A DNA stretch of 46,874 nucleotides. Source: Methylibium sp. (GTDB lineage: Bacteria; Pseudomonadota; Gammaproteobacteria; Burkholderiales; Burkholderiaceae_C). This document shows, one piece after another, positions 16,067-23,825 of this stretch. Within the stretch, counting starts at the first letter, position 1. Each line of letters begins with the position of its first letter. Made by a program: the position numbers and the translations under genes. Below the pieces are notes generated by a model, which did no database searches, was not told the origin of the DNA, and worked only from the letters and a program-made list of their open reading frames with translations. The stretch lies in NCBI RefSeq assembly GCF_013817345.1, contig NZ_JACDCW010000022.1:1-46874 (forward strand), written 5' to 3'.

Positions 16067-19000
16067 CTACATCGCTGGCCCCTCACCCAAGCTCTCCGCA
16101 GAGGGGAGAGGAGCAATTGCGCGGCCTTTCTGCGCTGCCGCCCGCCACTGCGCCATCAGCCGCTCCCACTTCGGCCGCGCGGCGGCCAGATGGCGGGCCT
16201 TCACGTGGCCATAACCGCGAATCTCCTCGGGGATGCGCGCGATCTCCGCCGCGAGCGACACGTTGCCCGCGTTGAGCGTGGCAAGCAGCTCGTCGATCGA
16301 TGCCCGGTAGTCGCCGACCAGCGCGCGTTCGGTGCGGCGCTCCTCGGTGCGACCGAACACATCGAAGGCCGTGCCGCGCAGACCCTTGAGCTGCGCCAGC
16401 ACGCAGAAAGCGCTGCGCATCCACGGCCCGAACTTCTGCTTGACCGGCTCGCCCCGTGCGTTCTTCTTGCCCAGCAGCGGCGGAGCGAGGTGGTAGTGCA
16501 GAGTGATGTCGCCGTCGAACTGGGCGGCAAGCTTGTCGGCGAAGCCGGTGTCGGTGTGTAGCCGGGCCACCTCGTACTCGTCTTTGTAGGCCATCAGCTT
16601 GAAGAGGTAGCGGGCGACGGCTTCGGTGAGGGGGAAGGATCGGCGCGCTGCGTTGCCCTCACCCCGACCCTCTCCCGGAGGGAGAGGGGGTGAAGAGGAT
16701 GCTTGGGTGCGAGGCAGTGATTCGAGTACCGCCGTTTCCGAGAGTGACTTGTGCTGCCTTCCCTCCGGCGCCGACCTGTATTGCCCCCTCTCCCTCTGGG
16801 AGAGGGTTGGGGTGAGGGCCGCGGCCTCGGCATGGCGCACTTTCTCCACGAAAGCAACGTATTCCTCCGCATACGCCGCGTTCTGGTAGGCAGTCAAAAA
16901 CTCCACCCGCTGCGCAATCACCTCATCCAGCCCGGGCTTCTTCACGAACCGGATCACCTGCGCCGTCGCCGTGAGCCCCTCCACCGCCGCCGGGTCGTGA
17001 GCCGCCCGCCGGCCCCATTCGAAAGCGGCCTTGTTGTTGGCGACCTGCACGCCGTTGAGTTCCATCGCCCGCATGAGCGAGGCCTTGCCCAGCGGCACCC
17101 AGCCGCGTTGCCACGCGTCACCCAGCATCAGCGGGTTGGTGTAGATCGCATCGCCCAGCAAGCCGGTGGCCAGGCGATCGGCATCGATCTTGCCGACCTG
17201 CGCCGCACCGCCCGCGGCCTGCTCGATCACGCTCTCGCACTGGCCACCCTTGAACTGCCAGTCCGGGTCGCTCACGAAGGCCGCCGTCGGCATGCCATGC
17301 GTGTTGAGCGCCACGTGCGTGCGGCCCTCGCGCATGACCGCCAGCGTGTCCTTCTTCGCGGCGACGATAGGGTCGCACGCGATCACCAGGTCGGCCTCGG
17401 CCGTGCCCACCTTGGTGCAGAAGATGGCTTCGGGCCGGTTGGCGATCTGAATGTGACTCCAGGTCGCTCCGCCCTTTTGTGCCAGGCCGCCAGCGTCCTG
17501 TGTGACGATGCCCTTGCCTTCGAGGTGGGCCGCCATGCCGAGCAACTGCCCGATGGTGATGACGCCCGTGCCGCCGATGCCGGCGACAAGGATGCCCCAG
17601 GCCCGGTCCTGGCCGCTGTCGCTCAGTGCTGCGGGCAACACCGGCTCGGGCAGCGCGGGGCCCTGGAAGGGATCGCGTGCGGCTTCCTTCTTCGGCTTCC
17701 TGAGCGCTCCACCGGTCACCGTGACGAAGCTCGGGCAGAAGCCCTTCAGGCAGGAGTAGTCCTTGTTGCAGCTGCTCTGGTTGATGCGGCGCTTGCGGCC
17801 GAAGGGCGTTTCGACGGGTTCCACGGAAAGGCAGTTCGATTGCACAGAGCAGTCGCCGCAGCCTTCGCAGACCAGCTCGTTGATGACCACCGTCTCGGCC
17901 GGCGTTTCCAGCGTGCCGCGCTTGCGCCGGCGACGCTTCTCAGTGGCGCAGGTCTGGTCGTAGATCAGGATGGTGCAGCCGGGAATCTCGCGGAGTTGGC
18001 GCTGGACGTCGTCGAGCTCGTCGCGGTGGTGGACGGTCACGCCGGGGGCGAGGCCACGCCGGCTCTCACCCCAACCCTCTCCCAGAGGGAAAGGGAGTAA
18101 CGCAGCGCTGCTCTTTGCGGTTGTATGGCCCCCTCGCCCCTCTGGGGAGAGGGTTGGGGTGAGGGGCTTTGCGGCCTGGCCCTTGGCCTTCCCCTTCCCA
18201 AAAGCCGAAGCCGAATACTTCTCCGGCTCATCCGTCACCACGACGATCTTTCTCGCCCCCTCCGCCTCCAGCTCACGCGTCATCTGCGCCACGCCTAGGC
18301 TGCCATCGACCGGCTGCCCACCGGTCATCGCGACCGCATCGTTGAACAGGATCTTGTAGGTGATGTTCACCCCCGCCGCGATGGCCTGGCGCACGGCCAG
18401 CAGCCCCGAGTGGTAGTAGGTGCCGTCGCCCAGATTCGCGAACACGTGCTTGTCGGTCGTGAACGGCGCCTGCCCCACCCAGCTCACGCCTTCGCCGCCC
18501 ATCTGCGAGAAGGTCACCGTGCTGCGGTCCATCCACACCGCCATGTAGTGGCAGCCGATGCCGGCCACCGCGCGCGAGCCCTCGGGCACCTTGGTGCTGG
18601 TGTTGTGCGGGCAGCCGCTGCAGAACCATGGCGCGCGCTCTCCGGTGGAAACCTTCATGGCCGCGAGCGACTTCTCTTTCGCATCGATCAGCGCCAGCCG
18701 CGCCTCGATGTGCGTGCGCGTGTCGCCGTCCAGCCCACCCGGATTCGCGAGCTTGAGCAGCCGCTTGCCGATGGCCCGCGCGATGATCGCCGGCGTGAGA
18801 TCGGCCTTCGCCCGCAGCAGCCAGTTGCCGCTCGGGCTGGGCTGGCTCCATTCGCCGCCGTGGCCGCCGAAAGGGCCGTCGCGTTCGATATCGATTTCAC
18901 GCTCGTCGAACTTGCCCAGCACGTTGGGCCGCACGTCGGGCCGCCAGTTGTAGAGCTCTTCCTTGAGCTGGTATTCGATGACCTGGCGCTTCTCCTCGAT

Positions 19001-20044
19001 CACCAGTATTTCCTGCAGCCCGGTCGCGAACTCGCGCGTGATGCTCGCCTCCAGCGGCCACACAACGCTCACCTTGTGCAGGCGAATGCCTACGCGCCGG
19101 CAGGTCGCGTCGTCCAGGCCCAGGTCGTGCAGCGCCTGGCGCGTGTCGTTGTAGCTCTTGCCGCTGGCGATGAGCCCCAGCCGCGCATTGGGAGAATCGA
19201 TCACCGTGTGGTTGAGCTTGTTGGCGCGCACGTAGGCCAGCGCCGCATACCACTTGTGTTCCATCAGCCGCGCCTCCTGCTCCAGCGGCGCGTCGGGCCA
19301 GCGGATGTGCAGGCCGCCGGGCGGCATGGCGAAGTCCTCGGGCAGCACGATGTTCACGCGGTCGGCATCGACGCTCACGCTGGCCGACGACTCCACGATC
19401 TCCTGGATCGTCTTCATCGCCGCCCACACGCCCGAGAAACGGCTCATCGCGAAGGCGTGCAGGCCCAGGTCGAGGATCTCCTGCGCGCTGGCCGGAAAGA
19501 ACACCGGCAGCCCGCAGGCCTTGAAGATGTGGTCGCTCTGGTGCGCGGCGGTCGAGCTCTTGGCGATGTGGTCGTCGCCGGCCACCGCGATCACGCCGCC
19601 GTGCTTTGCGGTGCCGGCCATGTTGGCGTGCTTGAACACGTCCGAGCAGCGGTCCACGCCCGGGCCCTTGCCGTACCAAAGGCCGAACACGCCGTCGAAC
19701 TTCTTGCTCTGCGGGTAGAGGTCGAGTTGCTGCGTGCCCCACACGGCGGTGGCCGCCAGCTCCTCGTTCACGCCGGGCTGGAACACGATGTTCTGGGCGG
19801 CCAGGTGCTTCTTGGCCGACCACAAGGCCTGGTCGTAGCCGCCGAGCGGCGAGCCGCGATAGCCGCTCACGAAGCCGGCAGTGTTCAGGCCGGCGGCGGC
19901 GTCGCGCTGGCGCTGCAGCATCGGCAGACGCACGAGGGCCTGCACGCCGCTCATGAACGCGCGGCCGGTTTCCAGCGCGTACTTGTCGTCCAGCGACACC
20001 GTCTCCAGCGCACGTCGGATCGATTCGGGAAGAGGGGCGTTCAT
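16067..20044 (-). CDS. Indolepyruvate ferredoxin oxidoreductase, fused alpha/gamma form, with repeat-derived inserts
   Basis: 1325 residues from the ATG at 20044; the usual family length is about 1150-1200. The enzyme oxidatively decarboxylates arylpyruvates to aryl-acetyl-CoA with ferredoxin. The N-terminal half (to about 620) has the pyruvate-oxidoreductase fold and thiamine diphosphate site (GDGTYYHSGLLAVRQAIAAGV, then FNDAVAMTGGQP), plus FCSGCPHNTST. A cysteine-rich segment follows (CEGCGDCSVQSNC and SCNKDYSCLKGFCPSF). The gamma domain begins ILVAGIGGTGVITIGQLLGMAAHLEGK, and a C-terminal family domain ends in the RGYGHVK region. Two stretches, about residues 625-663 and 1074-1135, are translations of REP-like repeats ([22 protein letters not shown]), and the C-terminus also runs into one. 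All lie at domain junctions or the end, so the enzyme may still work. Confidence 0.88.
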   Translation of the reverse strand: MNAPLPESIRRALETVSLDDKYALETGRAFMSGVQALVRLPMLQRQRDAAAGLNTAGFVSGYRGSPLGGYDQALWSAKKHLAAQNIVFQPGVNEELAATAVWGTQQLDLYPQSKKFDGVFGLWYGKGPGVDRCSDVFKHANMAGTAKHGGVIAVAGDDHIAKSSTAAHQSDHIFKACGLPVFFPASAQEILDLGLHAFAMSRFSGVWAAMKTIQEIVESSASVSVDADRVNIVLPEDFAMPPGGLHIRWPDAPLEQEARLMEHKWYAALAYVRANKLNHTVIDSPNARLGLIASGKSYNDTRQALHDLGLDDATCRRVGIRLHKVSVVWPLEASITREFATGLQEILVIEEKRQVIEYQLKEELYNWRPDVRPNVLGKFDEREIDIERDGPFGGHGGEWSQPSPSGNWLLRAKADLTPAIIARAIGKRLLKLANPGGLDGDTRTHIEARLALIDAKEKSLAAMKVSTGERAPWFCSGCPHNTSTKVPEGSRAVAGIGCHYMAVWMDRSTVTFSQMGGEGVSWVGQAPFTTDKHVFANLGDGTYYHSGLLAVRQAIAAGVNITYKILFNDAVAMTGGQPVDGSLGVAQMTRELEAEGARKIVVVTDEPEKYSASAFGKGKAKGQAAKPLTPTLSPEGRGGHTTAKSSAALLPFPLGEGWGESRRGLAPGVTVHHRDELDDVQRQLREIPGCTILIYDQTCATEKRRRRKRGTLETPAETVVINELVCEGCGDCSVQSNCLSVEPVETPFGRKRRINQSSCNKDYSCLKGFCPSFVTVTGGALRKPKKEAARDPFQGPALPEPVLPAALSDSGQDRAWGILVAGIGGTGVITIGQLLGMAAHLEGKGIVTQDAGGLAQKGGATWSHIQIANRPEAIFCTKVGTAEADLVIACDPIVAAKKDTLAVMREGRTHVALNTHGMPTAAFVSDPDWQFKGGQCESVIEQAAGGAAQVGKIDADRLATGLLGDAIYTNPLMLGDAWQRGWVPLGKASLMRAMELNGVQVANNKAAFEWGRRAAHDPAAVEGLTATAQVIRFVKKPGLDEVIAQRVEFLTAYQNAAYAEEYVAFVEKVRHAEAAALTPTLSQRERGQYRSAPEGRQHKSLSETAVLESLPRTQASSSPPLPPGEGRGEGNAARRSFPLTEAVARYLFKLMAYKDEYEVARLHTDTGFADKLAAQFDGDITLHYHLAPPLLGKKNARGEPVKQKFGPWMRSAFCVLAQLKGLRGTAFDVFGRTEERRTERALVGDYRASIDELLATLNAGNVSLAAEIARIPEEIRGYGHVKARHLAAARPKWERLMAQWRAAAQKGRAIAPLPSAESLGEGPAM
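16080..16112 (-). repeat. REP-like palindrome overlapping the 3' end of the indolepyruvate oxidoreductase gene
   Basis: Reads CCCTCACCCAAGCTCTCC then GAGGGGAGAGG: the same family in inverse orientation. It encodes the last residues (PLPSAESLGEG) of the large minus-strand protein, so the gene's native stop has probably been replaced by one beyond the repeat. Confidence 0.7.
16656..16695 (-). repeat. REP-like palindrome inside the oxidoreductase gene
   Basis: CCCTCACCCCGACCCTCTCC followed by the GGAGGGAGAGGG arm. It forms an outward-facing inverted pair with the copy at 16784-16818. The reading frame passes through both without a stop. Confidence 0.8.
16784..16818 (+). repeat. REP-like palindrome inside the oxidoreductase gene
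   Basis: Perfect arms CCCTCTCCC and GGGAGAGGG around TCT, with the tail TTGGGGTGAGGG. It is the second member of the pair with 16656-16695; read antisense it gives the peptide [11 protein letters not shown]. Confidence 0.85.
18064..18096 (-). repeat. REP-like palindrome inside the oxidoreductase gene
   Basis: CTCACCCCAACCCTCTCCC, loop AGA, then GGGAAAGGGA. It forms an outward-facing inverted pair with 18130-18167. Confidence 0.8.
18130..18167 (+). repeat. REP-like palindrome inside the oxidoreductase gene
   Basis: CCCCTCGCCCCTCTGGGGAG, AGGGTTGGGGTGAGGGG. Read on the coding strand it gives LTPTLSPEGRG. The stretch between the pair is also translated, adding about 38 residues between the thiamine diphosphate domain and the cysteine-rich segment. 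Confidence 0.8.
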
Positions 20045-20306
20045 GGCTCTCGGTGCTCCTGCAGCTTCACTGCGAAGGGGGCGTGCCGCGCTGCGCTCGT
20101 GGCGCGGCGGCGGCACGCCGGGACCCGGTGGGGTTGCCGGCCAGTTTAGGGAACTGCGCCGCCACTGGCGCCTGGCGTGGCCTTATTGCCTGCGCCCACG
20201 CGGCGAAGTGAAGGCAGGAGCGGCGTTGCCGCTGGGGCCTCTGGAGCGGCGGTGAATGAGGGACCGCCTCGATCGGGTGGCCGCTGCAAACATGGAGCGC
20301 AGCGGT

Positions 20307-20325
20307 GTATACGTTGGTAATATAC
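20307..20325. promoter_or_regulatory. Candidate operator/promoter of the toxin-antitoxin pair
   Basis: GTATA (20307-20311) and TATAC (20321-20325) form an inverted repeat with a 9-base spacer, an A/T-rich island in GC-rich DNA ending 4 bases before the toxin ATG. The position fits autoregulation by the ribbon-helix-helix antitoxin. TATACG at 20308-20313 could be a -10 element. There is no ribosome binding site before the ATG. Confidence 0.5.
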
Positions 20326-20329
20326 GGCC

Positions 20330-20635
20330 ATGCAACTCGAACGCATCGTCGGCTTCGATTGGGATGACGGAAATGCCACCAAGAGCGAGCACGAGCATGC
20401 CGTTTTGCAGCGAGAGAGCGAACAGGTCTTCTTCAACCAGCCGCTGTGGGTCGTTGACGATCCGGCCCATAGCCGACAAGAAGTGCGAGCCCATGCATTC
20501 GGCAGCACCGACGATGAGCGGCTGTTGCACGTCACATTCGCGCTTCGTGCCGAGAACACCTTGATCCGCGTAATCTCGGCCCGCGACATGAGCACCAAGG
20601 AAAGGAAATGGTATGCCTCGCAAAGCAGCACCTAA
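20330..20635 (+). CDS. brnT: BrnT family type II toxin
   Basis: 101 residues. It matches BrnT, a RelE-like ribonuclease toxin: FDWDDGNATKSEHEH near the start, EQVFFNQPLWVVDDP in the middle, and the C-terminal block [17 protein letters not shown]. In this family the C-terminal R-I-S-AR and ERxxY residues contribute to the RNase site. It overlaps the downstream antitoxin gene by 23 bases, so the two are translated together. In BrnTA systems the toxin gene comes first, as here. The KHG/HGV part of the usual N-terminal motif is degenerate (SEHEHAVLQRE). Confidence 0.88.
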   Translation: MQLERIVGFDWDDGNATKSEHEHAVLQRESEQVFFNQPLWVVDDPAHSRQEVRAHAFGSTDDERLLHVTFALRAENTLIRVISARDMSTKERKWYASQSST

Positions 20636-20882
20636 GCCGCTACCGACCTTCAAGACCGAAGCGGCAGAGCGTGCGTTCTGGGCGACGCACGACGCCACCG
20701 AGTACCTCGACCTCTCGACGGCCCGGCGTGTCGTGCTGCCTAATTTGAAGCCGACCACGCAAAGCATCTCCCTGCGCCTGCCTTCGCACCTGCTCGATGG
20801 CATCAAGGCTGCGGCGAACAAGCGCGATGTGCCCTATCAGTCCTTGATCAAGATCTGGCTGCAGGAGAAGCTGCACCCATGA
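20613..20882 (+). CDS. CopG-type (ribbon-helix-helix) antitoxin
   Basis: 89 residues with features of the CopG antitoxin family (Pfam PF12441): [29 protein letters not shown], then the ribbon-helix-helix-like [40 protein letters not shown]. It should neutralise the BrnT-type toxin and repress the shared promoter. It starts inside the toxin frame. Unlike classic BrnA it belongs to the FWxxHD CopG group, so the pair is a mixed toxin/antitoxin combination within a known range. Confidence 0.85.
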   Translation: MPRKAAPKPLPTFKTEAAERAFWATHDATEYLDLSTARRVVLPNLKPTTQSISLRLPSHLLDGIKAAANKRDVPYQSLIKIWLQEKLHP

Positions 20883-20991
20883 CCACTGCCTCACCACGTC
20901 GCGCTGCGCCGCCGCGGCACTGAACCGGGGTTCGACACGGCCAGCCCTTCGGGACCCCCATGGCACCGCAACCAACAACCCGAAAGCCACC

Positions 20992-21618
20992 ATGCCCGAC
21001 ACCGCACCGCTCGAACGCCACCACGCACCGGTCGATTTCTCCGACCGCATCGCCTACGCGATCACCCGCTTTCTGCGCTTCTTCGCCGACACCTTCTTCG
21101 CCAACCGCTACGGCAACCGCGCCGTGGTGCTGGAGACGGTGGCCGCCGTGCCCGGCATGGTGGGCGGCGCGCTGCAGCATCTGCATGCGCTGCGCCGCAT
21201 GAAGAGCGACGACGGCTGGATTCGCACGCTGCTCGACGAAGCCGAGAACGAACGCATGCACCTGATGACCTTCGTCGAGATCGTCAAGCCCTCGAAGTTC
21301 GAACGCACGCTCGTCATCGTGGCCCAGGGCGTCTTCTACAACCTGTTCTTCCTGCTCTACCTCGTGTCGTCGAAGACGGCGCACCGCGTGGTGGGCTACT
21401 TCGAGGAAGAGGCGGTGTACAGCTACACCGAGTACCTGGGCGGCATCGACAAGGGGCTGTACGAGAACGTGGCGGCGCCGCAGATCGCGATCGACTACTG
21501 GCAGATGCCGGCCGACGCCCGCCTGCGCGACGTGGTCCTGAAGATCCGCGACGACGAGGCCGGGCATCGCGACGTCAATCATGACTTCGCCGACCGGCTG
21601 AACCCCGCTCGCGCCTGA
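20992..21618 (+). CDS. aox: Alternative oxidase (di-iron ubiquinol oxidase)
   Basis: 208 residues. AOX oxidises ubiquinol and reduces oxygen to water without pumping protons, which lets respiration go on when cytochrome oxidases are blocked. The four-helix-bundle di-iron ligands are present: E48 in [12 protein letters not shown]87 and H90 in NERMHL, E139 in [14 protein letters not shown], and E189 and H192 in [12 protein letters not shown]. The protein lacks the plant regulatory N-terminal cysteines, as in other bacterial forms. No clear ribosome binding site precedes the ATG. It lies 109 bases after the antitoxin gene, and I saw no NsrR-like palindrome upstream. Bacterial AOX genes are patchily distributed. 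Confidence 0.93.
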   Translation: MPDTAPLERHHAPVDFSDRIAYAITRFLRFFADTFFANRYGNRAVVLETVAAVPGMVGGALQHLHALRRMKSDDGWIRTLLDEAENERMHLMTFVEIVKPSKFERTLVIVAQGVFYNLFFLLYLVSSKTAHRVVGYFEEEAVYSYTEYLGGIDKGLYENVAAPQIAIDYWQMPADARLRDVVLKIRDDEAGHRDVNHDFADRLNPARA

Positions 21619-21702
21619 GGCGGCGAAGCGTCCGACCTGCCCGCGCGGGCTCCGCCCGGCCTGCACACTGCGGCACGGCAGCCACTGGACCGAGAAAACC
21701 TC

Positions 21703-21774
21703 ATGCGCCTGACCGACATGGGCCCGCTGGCCCTGACCCTTTTCGAACCGCTGTCATGCAACGACGACCGCTGA
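21703..21774 (+). other. Short upstream ORF overlapping the next gene's start
   Basis: A 23-codon ORF (MRLTDMGPLALTLFEPLSC...) starts at 21703 and ends 18 bases inside the following gene in another frame. It could serve translational coupling or be chance; no homology is recognised. Confidence 0.25.
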
Positions 21775-22451
21775 TCCTTTCCGCGCTGGGCCTGCCGGCC
21801 TGGTGCGCTTTCGCCCAGCCCCCGGCCCGCCTGCCGCTTCGCAACCTGCTCGTCGAAGTGCGGCAGGGCGACGAGTCGCGGCTACGTGCCAGCGGCGGCG
21901 GGATCGAGCAAGGCGCGGTGGTGGTGGGGCCGAACGGGGAAGTCTTGGCACGTGCCGGCGTCACGCTCGAGGCACGCAGCCGCGACCGCTTACACGGCAC
22001 CGCCCAGCAAGTCACGGTGCTCAACGGCGGTCAGGCCGCTCTTCGAACGGGCACCTCGGTGCCGCTCCAGTGGTTTCAGTTCGCGTGGACGCCCGAGGGC
22101 CCGGTCGCCGTGCCCGGCGGCCACTACGTCGAGGCGGGTCGTGGTTTCGTGGTGCAACCGCGCTGGCCTGGCGGCGATTCGCTGGTGACGGTGGAGCTGC
22201 GCACCGAAGCTTCTGTCGCCGCCTCTGCAGGGCTGAACTCGCGTTACGCGCCCGACGGTCAGTTATTGCCCGAGGGGTCGGTGGAGCGGTCCGGCGTCGT
22301 GACCACGCTGCAGTTGCCGCTGGGCGAATGGGTCACGGTGGCAAGCTCGGCCGATGCGCGGGCCGCCGTGCGCGAGCGCGGCGTGCTGTCCACGCGCGAA
22401 GTCGAGCGGCAGCAGCGCTTGGTGCTGCAGATGCGGGTGACGGCACCTTGA
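21756..22451 (+). CDS. Secreted protein with secretin-like C-terminal pattern, function unknown
   Basis: 231 residues with a signal peptide (MQRRPLILSALGLPAWCAFA-QPP). The mature part begins PLRNLLVEVRQGDESRLRA. It contains VTVLNGGQAALRTGTSVPLQWFQFAW, VEAGRGFVVQPRWPGGDSLVTVELRTEAS and SGVVTTLQLPLGEWVTVA, which resemble the beta-strand motifs of type II/IV secretins (NGexA, tltVxPxi, V.T.v.v.dGqtv.lG). It is far too short to be a pore-forming secretin and no type II or pilus genes are near. It may be a secretin-derived periplasmic accessory protein (inference). It ends 28 bases before a strong terminator. Confidence 0.6.
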   Translation: MQRRPLILSALGLPAWCAFAQPPARLPLRNLLVEVRQGDESRLRASGGGIEQGAVVVGPNGEVLARAGVTLEARSRDRLHGTAQQVTVLNGGQAALRTGTSVPLQWFQFAWTPEGPVAVPGGHYVEAGRGFVVQPRWPGGDSLVTVELRTEASVAASAGLNSRYAPDGQLLPEGSVERSGVVTTLQLPLGEWVTVASSADARAAVRERGVLSTREVERQQRLVLQMRVTAP

Positions 22452-22478
22452 CACCCGGTAGTGCGACCGCCAAACCGC

Positions 22479-22500
22479 AACCGACCCCTCGGGGTCGGTT
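22479..22500. terminator. Bidirectional intrinsic terminator
   Basis: Perfect inverted repeat AACCGACCCC and GGGGTCGGTT with a TC centre (stem of 9-10 bp), followed on the plus strand by GTTCT and preceded by A residues that give U-rich sequence on the minus strand. It lies between two convergent genes and can serve both. Confidence 0.85.
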
Positions 22501-22520
22501 GTTCTGAGCAGAAGCCAGCT

Positions 22521-23366
22521 TCAGTCGCGGACCGTCCTGCGACGGCGCCGCGTGTACCAACCCACAGCGCCTATGCCCACCAGCATCAGCGCGTAGGTTT
22601 CGGGTTCCGGTATGGGGTTGGGCGGCGTGACGATCACGCCGCCGTCACCGATTCTCGCGTCCCGAACGCCGATCGAGATGATCTCGTCGCCGCGGTTTTC
22701 GAACACGGTGAACGCAGGCACGAACCCGGTGAAGCGGTTGTGCGTCGGAAAGCCGTTGATCATGCTGGGAGCGGCATCGCTGATGCCGATGGCCGTGCCG
22801 GCGCTCGTCGCCGTGAAGCCGGACGAACCGCCAATGGGCAAACCGCTGGCCACAGCCGATGGCGGCAGGAAGTCGTAGTAAGTGGCCAGCGAAGCGCCGG
22901 AATTTCCGTAGATATCGCCGCCTGCATTGAAAAAGCTTGTGACCTGCGAGGAGAAGCTGTTGAGGGCGGCAGAGTCCGCGTCGGTGAAGGAGCAGCCGCC
23001 GCAACTGGTATGCGACGAGACCGCGAGCACATCGACGCTGCTGAGGAAGGACGAGAAATCGGCGGCGCTCGCGAAGCTCGACATCTCGCGCACGGTGATC
23101 GTTCCGAACCCCTCGTAGGTGTTGACCCCGACGCTGCCGATGGAGCCACTGGCGCCGCGCACCACGCCTATGTCGTAGCTGCCCGCCGCAATGGCCGTGG
23201 CGGTGCCGCTGCCGCGCAGATAGTCGAGGATCACGTTGTCGAACCCGTTCTGGCCGTCGTGCAAATCGACGTCGTGCCCGGTCAGGAAGATCGAGCCGCC
23301 CATCGCCGCGCTCGAGCAAATGCTCGCAGCCGCCAAGGCGGCGACTTTGAAAAACTTTTTGTTCAT
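22521..23366 (-). CDS. PEP-CTERM sorted exported protein
   Basis: 281 residues from the ATG at 23364-23366, preceded on the coding strand by GGAGAA at good spacing; an in-frame start at 23399 is less likely. The signal peptide is MNKKFFKVAALAAASICSSAAMG. The mature part is Ser/Gly-rich, with two Cys (SCGGCSF), and no catalytic motif is recognised. The C-terminus is a textbook PEP-CTERM tag: IPEPETYALMLVGIGAVGWYTRRRRR. Exosortase (EpsH) normally cleaves this tag and anchors the protein or moves it into an exopolysaccharide matrix; no exosortase gene is in the window. It may belong to the group described as heme-binding-like or adhesin-type PEP-CTERM proteins, but that is not certain. Confidence 0.9.
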   Translation of the reverse strand: MNKKFFKVAALAAASICSSAAMGGSIFLTGHDVDLHDGQNGFDNVILDYLRGSGTATAIAAGSYDIGVVRGASGSIGSVGVNTYEGFGTITVREMSSFASAADFSSFLSSVDVLAVSSHTSCGGCSFTDADSAALNSFSSQVTSFFNAGGDIYGNSGASLATYYDFLPPSAVASGLPIGGSSGFTATSAGTAIGISDAAPSMINGFPTHNRFTGFVPAFTVFENRGDEIISIGVRDARIGDGGVIVTPPNPIPEPETYALMLVGIGAVGWYTRRRRRTVRD

Positions 23367-23433
23367 CTGGATTCTCCGGTGGTGGAAGTTGCCGTTCAAC
23401 GTCGGGGACGTTTACCGAACTCGACTGCTGGAA

Positions 23434-23472
23434 TCGCCTTAATCCGGCTCCCTTGCTGCTCGCCTTAACTCC
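23434..23472 (-). promoter_or_regulatory. Direct repeat upstream of the PEP-CTERM gene
   Basis: TCGCCTTAATCC at 23434-23445 and TCGCCTTAACTCC at 23460-23472, 26 bases apart (about 2.5 helical turns). They lie between the -10-like hexamer and the start codon, so may be a regulator site or part of an RNA leader. Confidence 0.35.
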
Positions 23473-23504
23473 GCCCAGCGATCCGCTAGACCTGATTCAT
23501 ATTA

Positions 23505-23521
23505 GGAGTCGTTCCGACTCC
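23505..23521 (-). promoter_or_regulatory. Palindromic candidate operator upstream of the PEP-CTERM gene
   Basis: GGAGTCG and CGACTCC separated by TTC form a perfect 7-bp palindrome. On the minus strand it sits immediately before TAATAT (23504 to 23499), so it would overlap the -35 region of that promoter. Confidence 0.5.
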
Positions 23522-23825
23522 CGACCCCCGCGCTCCGGGGGGGTGCAACGAAACTAGGGGGAGCGGGCTGGCGCCGGATCGTCGCCTCCGTTCTCAACTT
23601 CGCCAGGTTCGCCGTGCGCTGAAGGCGCCCACCGCCTCCTCACGAGCAGGGACCTCTTTTTCTCTGAAAAAAGCGCCGGCTGAAAAGGGCGCTGGAGCAA
23701 ATGGGTCGGCGCCCCAGCGTGGGGCGCTTGTGCCCTGCTTTGAGGCTTGCGCGCCTGAAAAGGATTCGGCTTACGGGGCGTGTGGCCGGCACAAGCCTTG
23801 CGCACGGTGTACGACACCCGAATCC

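Larger units (their letters stand above)
23367..23825. other. Long intergenic region between the PEP-CTERM and histidine kinase genes
   Basis: 459 bases upstream of both genes. On the minus strand it holds a -10-like TAATAT (23499-23504), a perfect palindrome GGAGTCG-TTC-CGACTCC (23505-23521) and a direct repeat TCGCCTTAA (23434-23442 and 23460-23468). Toward the kinase it has three potential hairpins: TTTTTCTCTGAAAAA (23657-23671), GCGCC/GGCGC (23673-23691) and GCGCCCCA-GCG-TGGGGCGC (23709-23727). No gene is evident. Confidence 0.5.

Noticed and set aside
20926-20945. tRNA-like GGTTCGA near 20930
   Set aside because: No acceptor stem, D-arm or anticodon arm can be formed around it.
23521-23600. 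Sigma-54 promoter for the PEP-CTERM gene
   Set aside because: A TTGCA that could be the -12 element occurs on the minus strand, but no GG-containing -24 element is at the right spacing.
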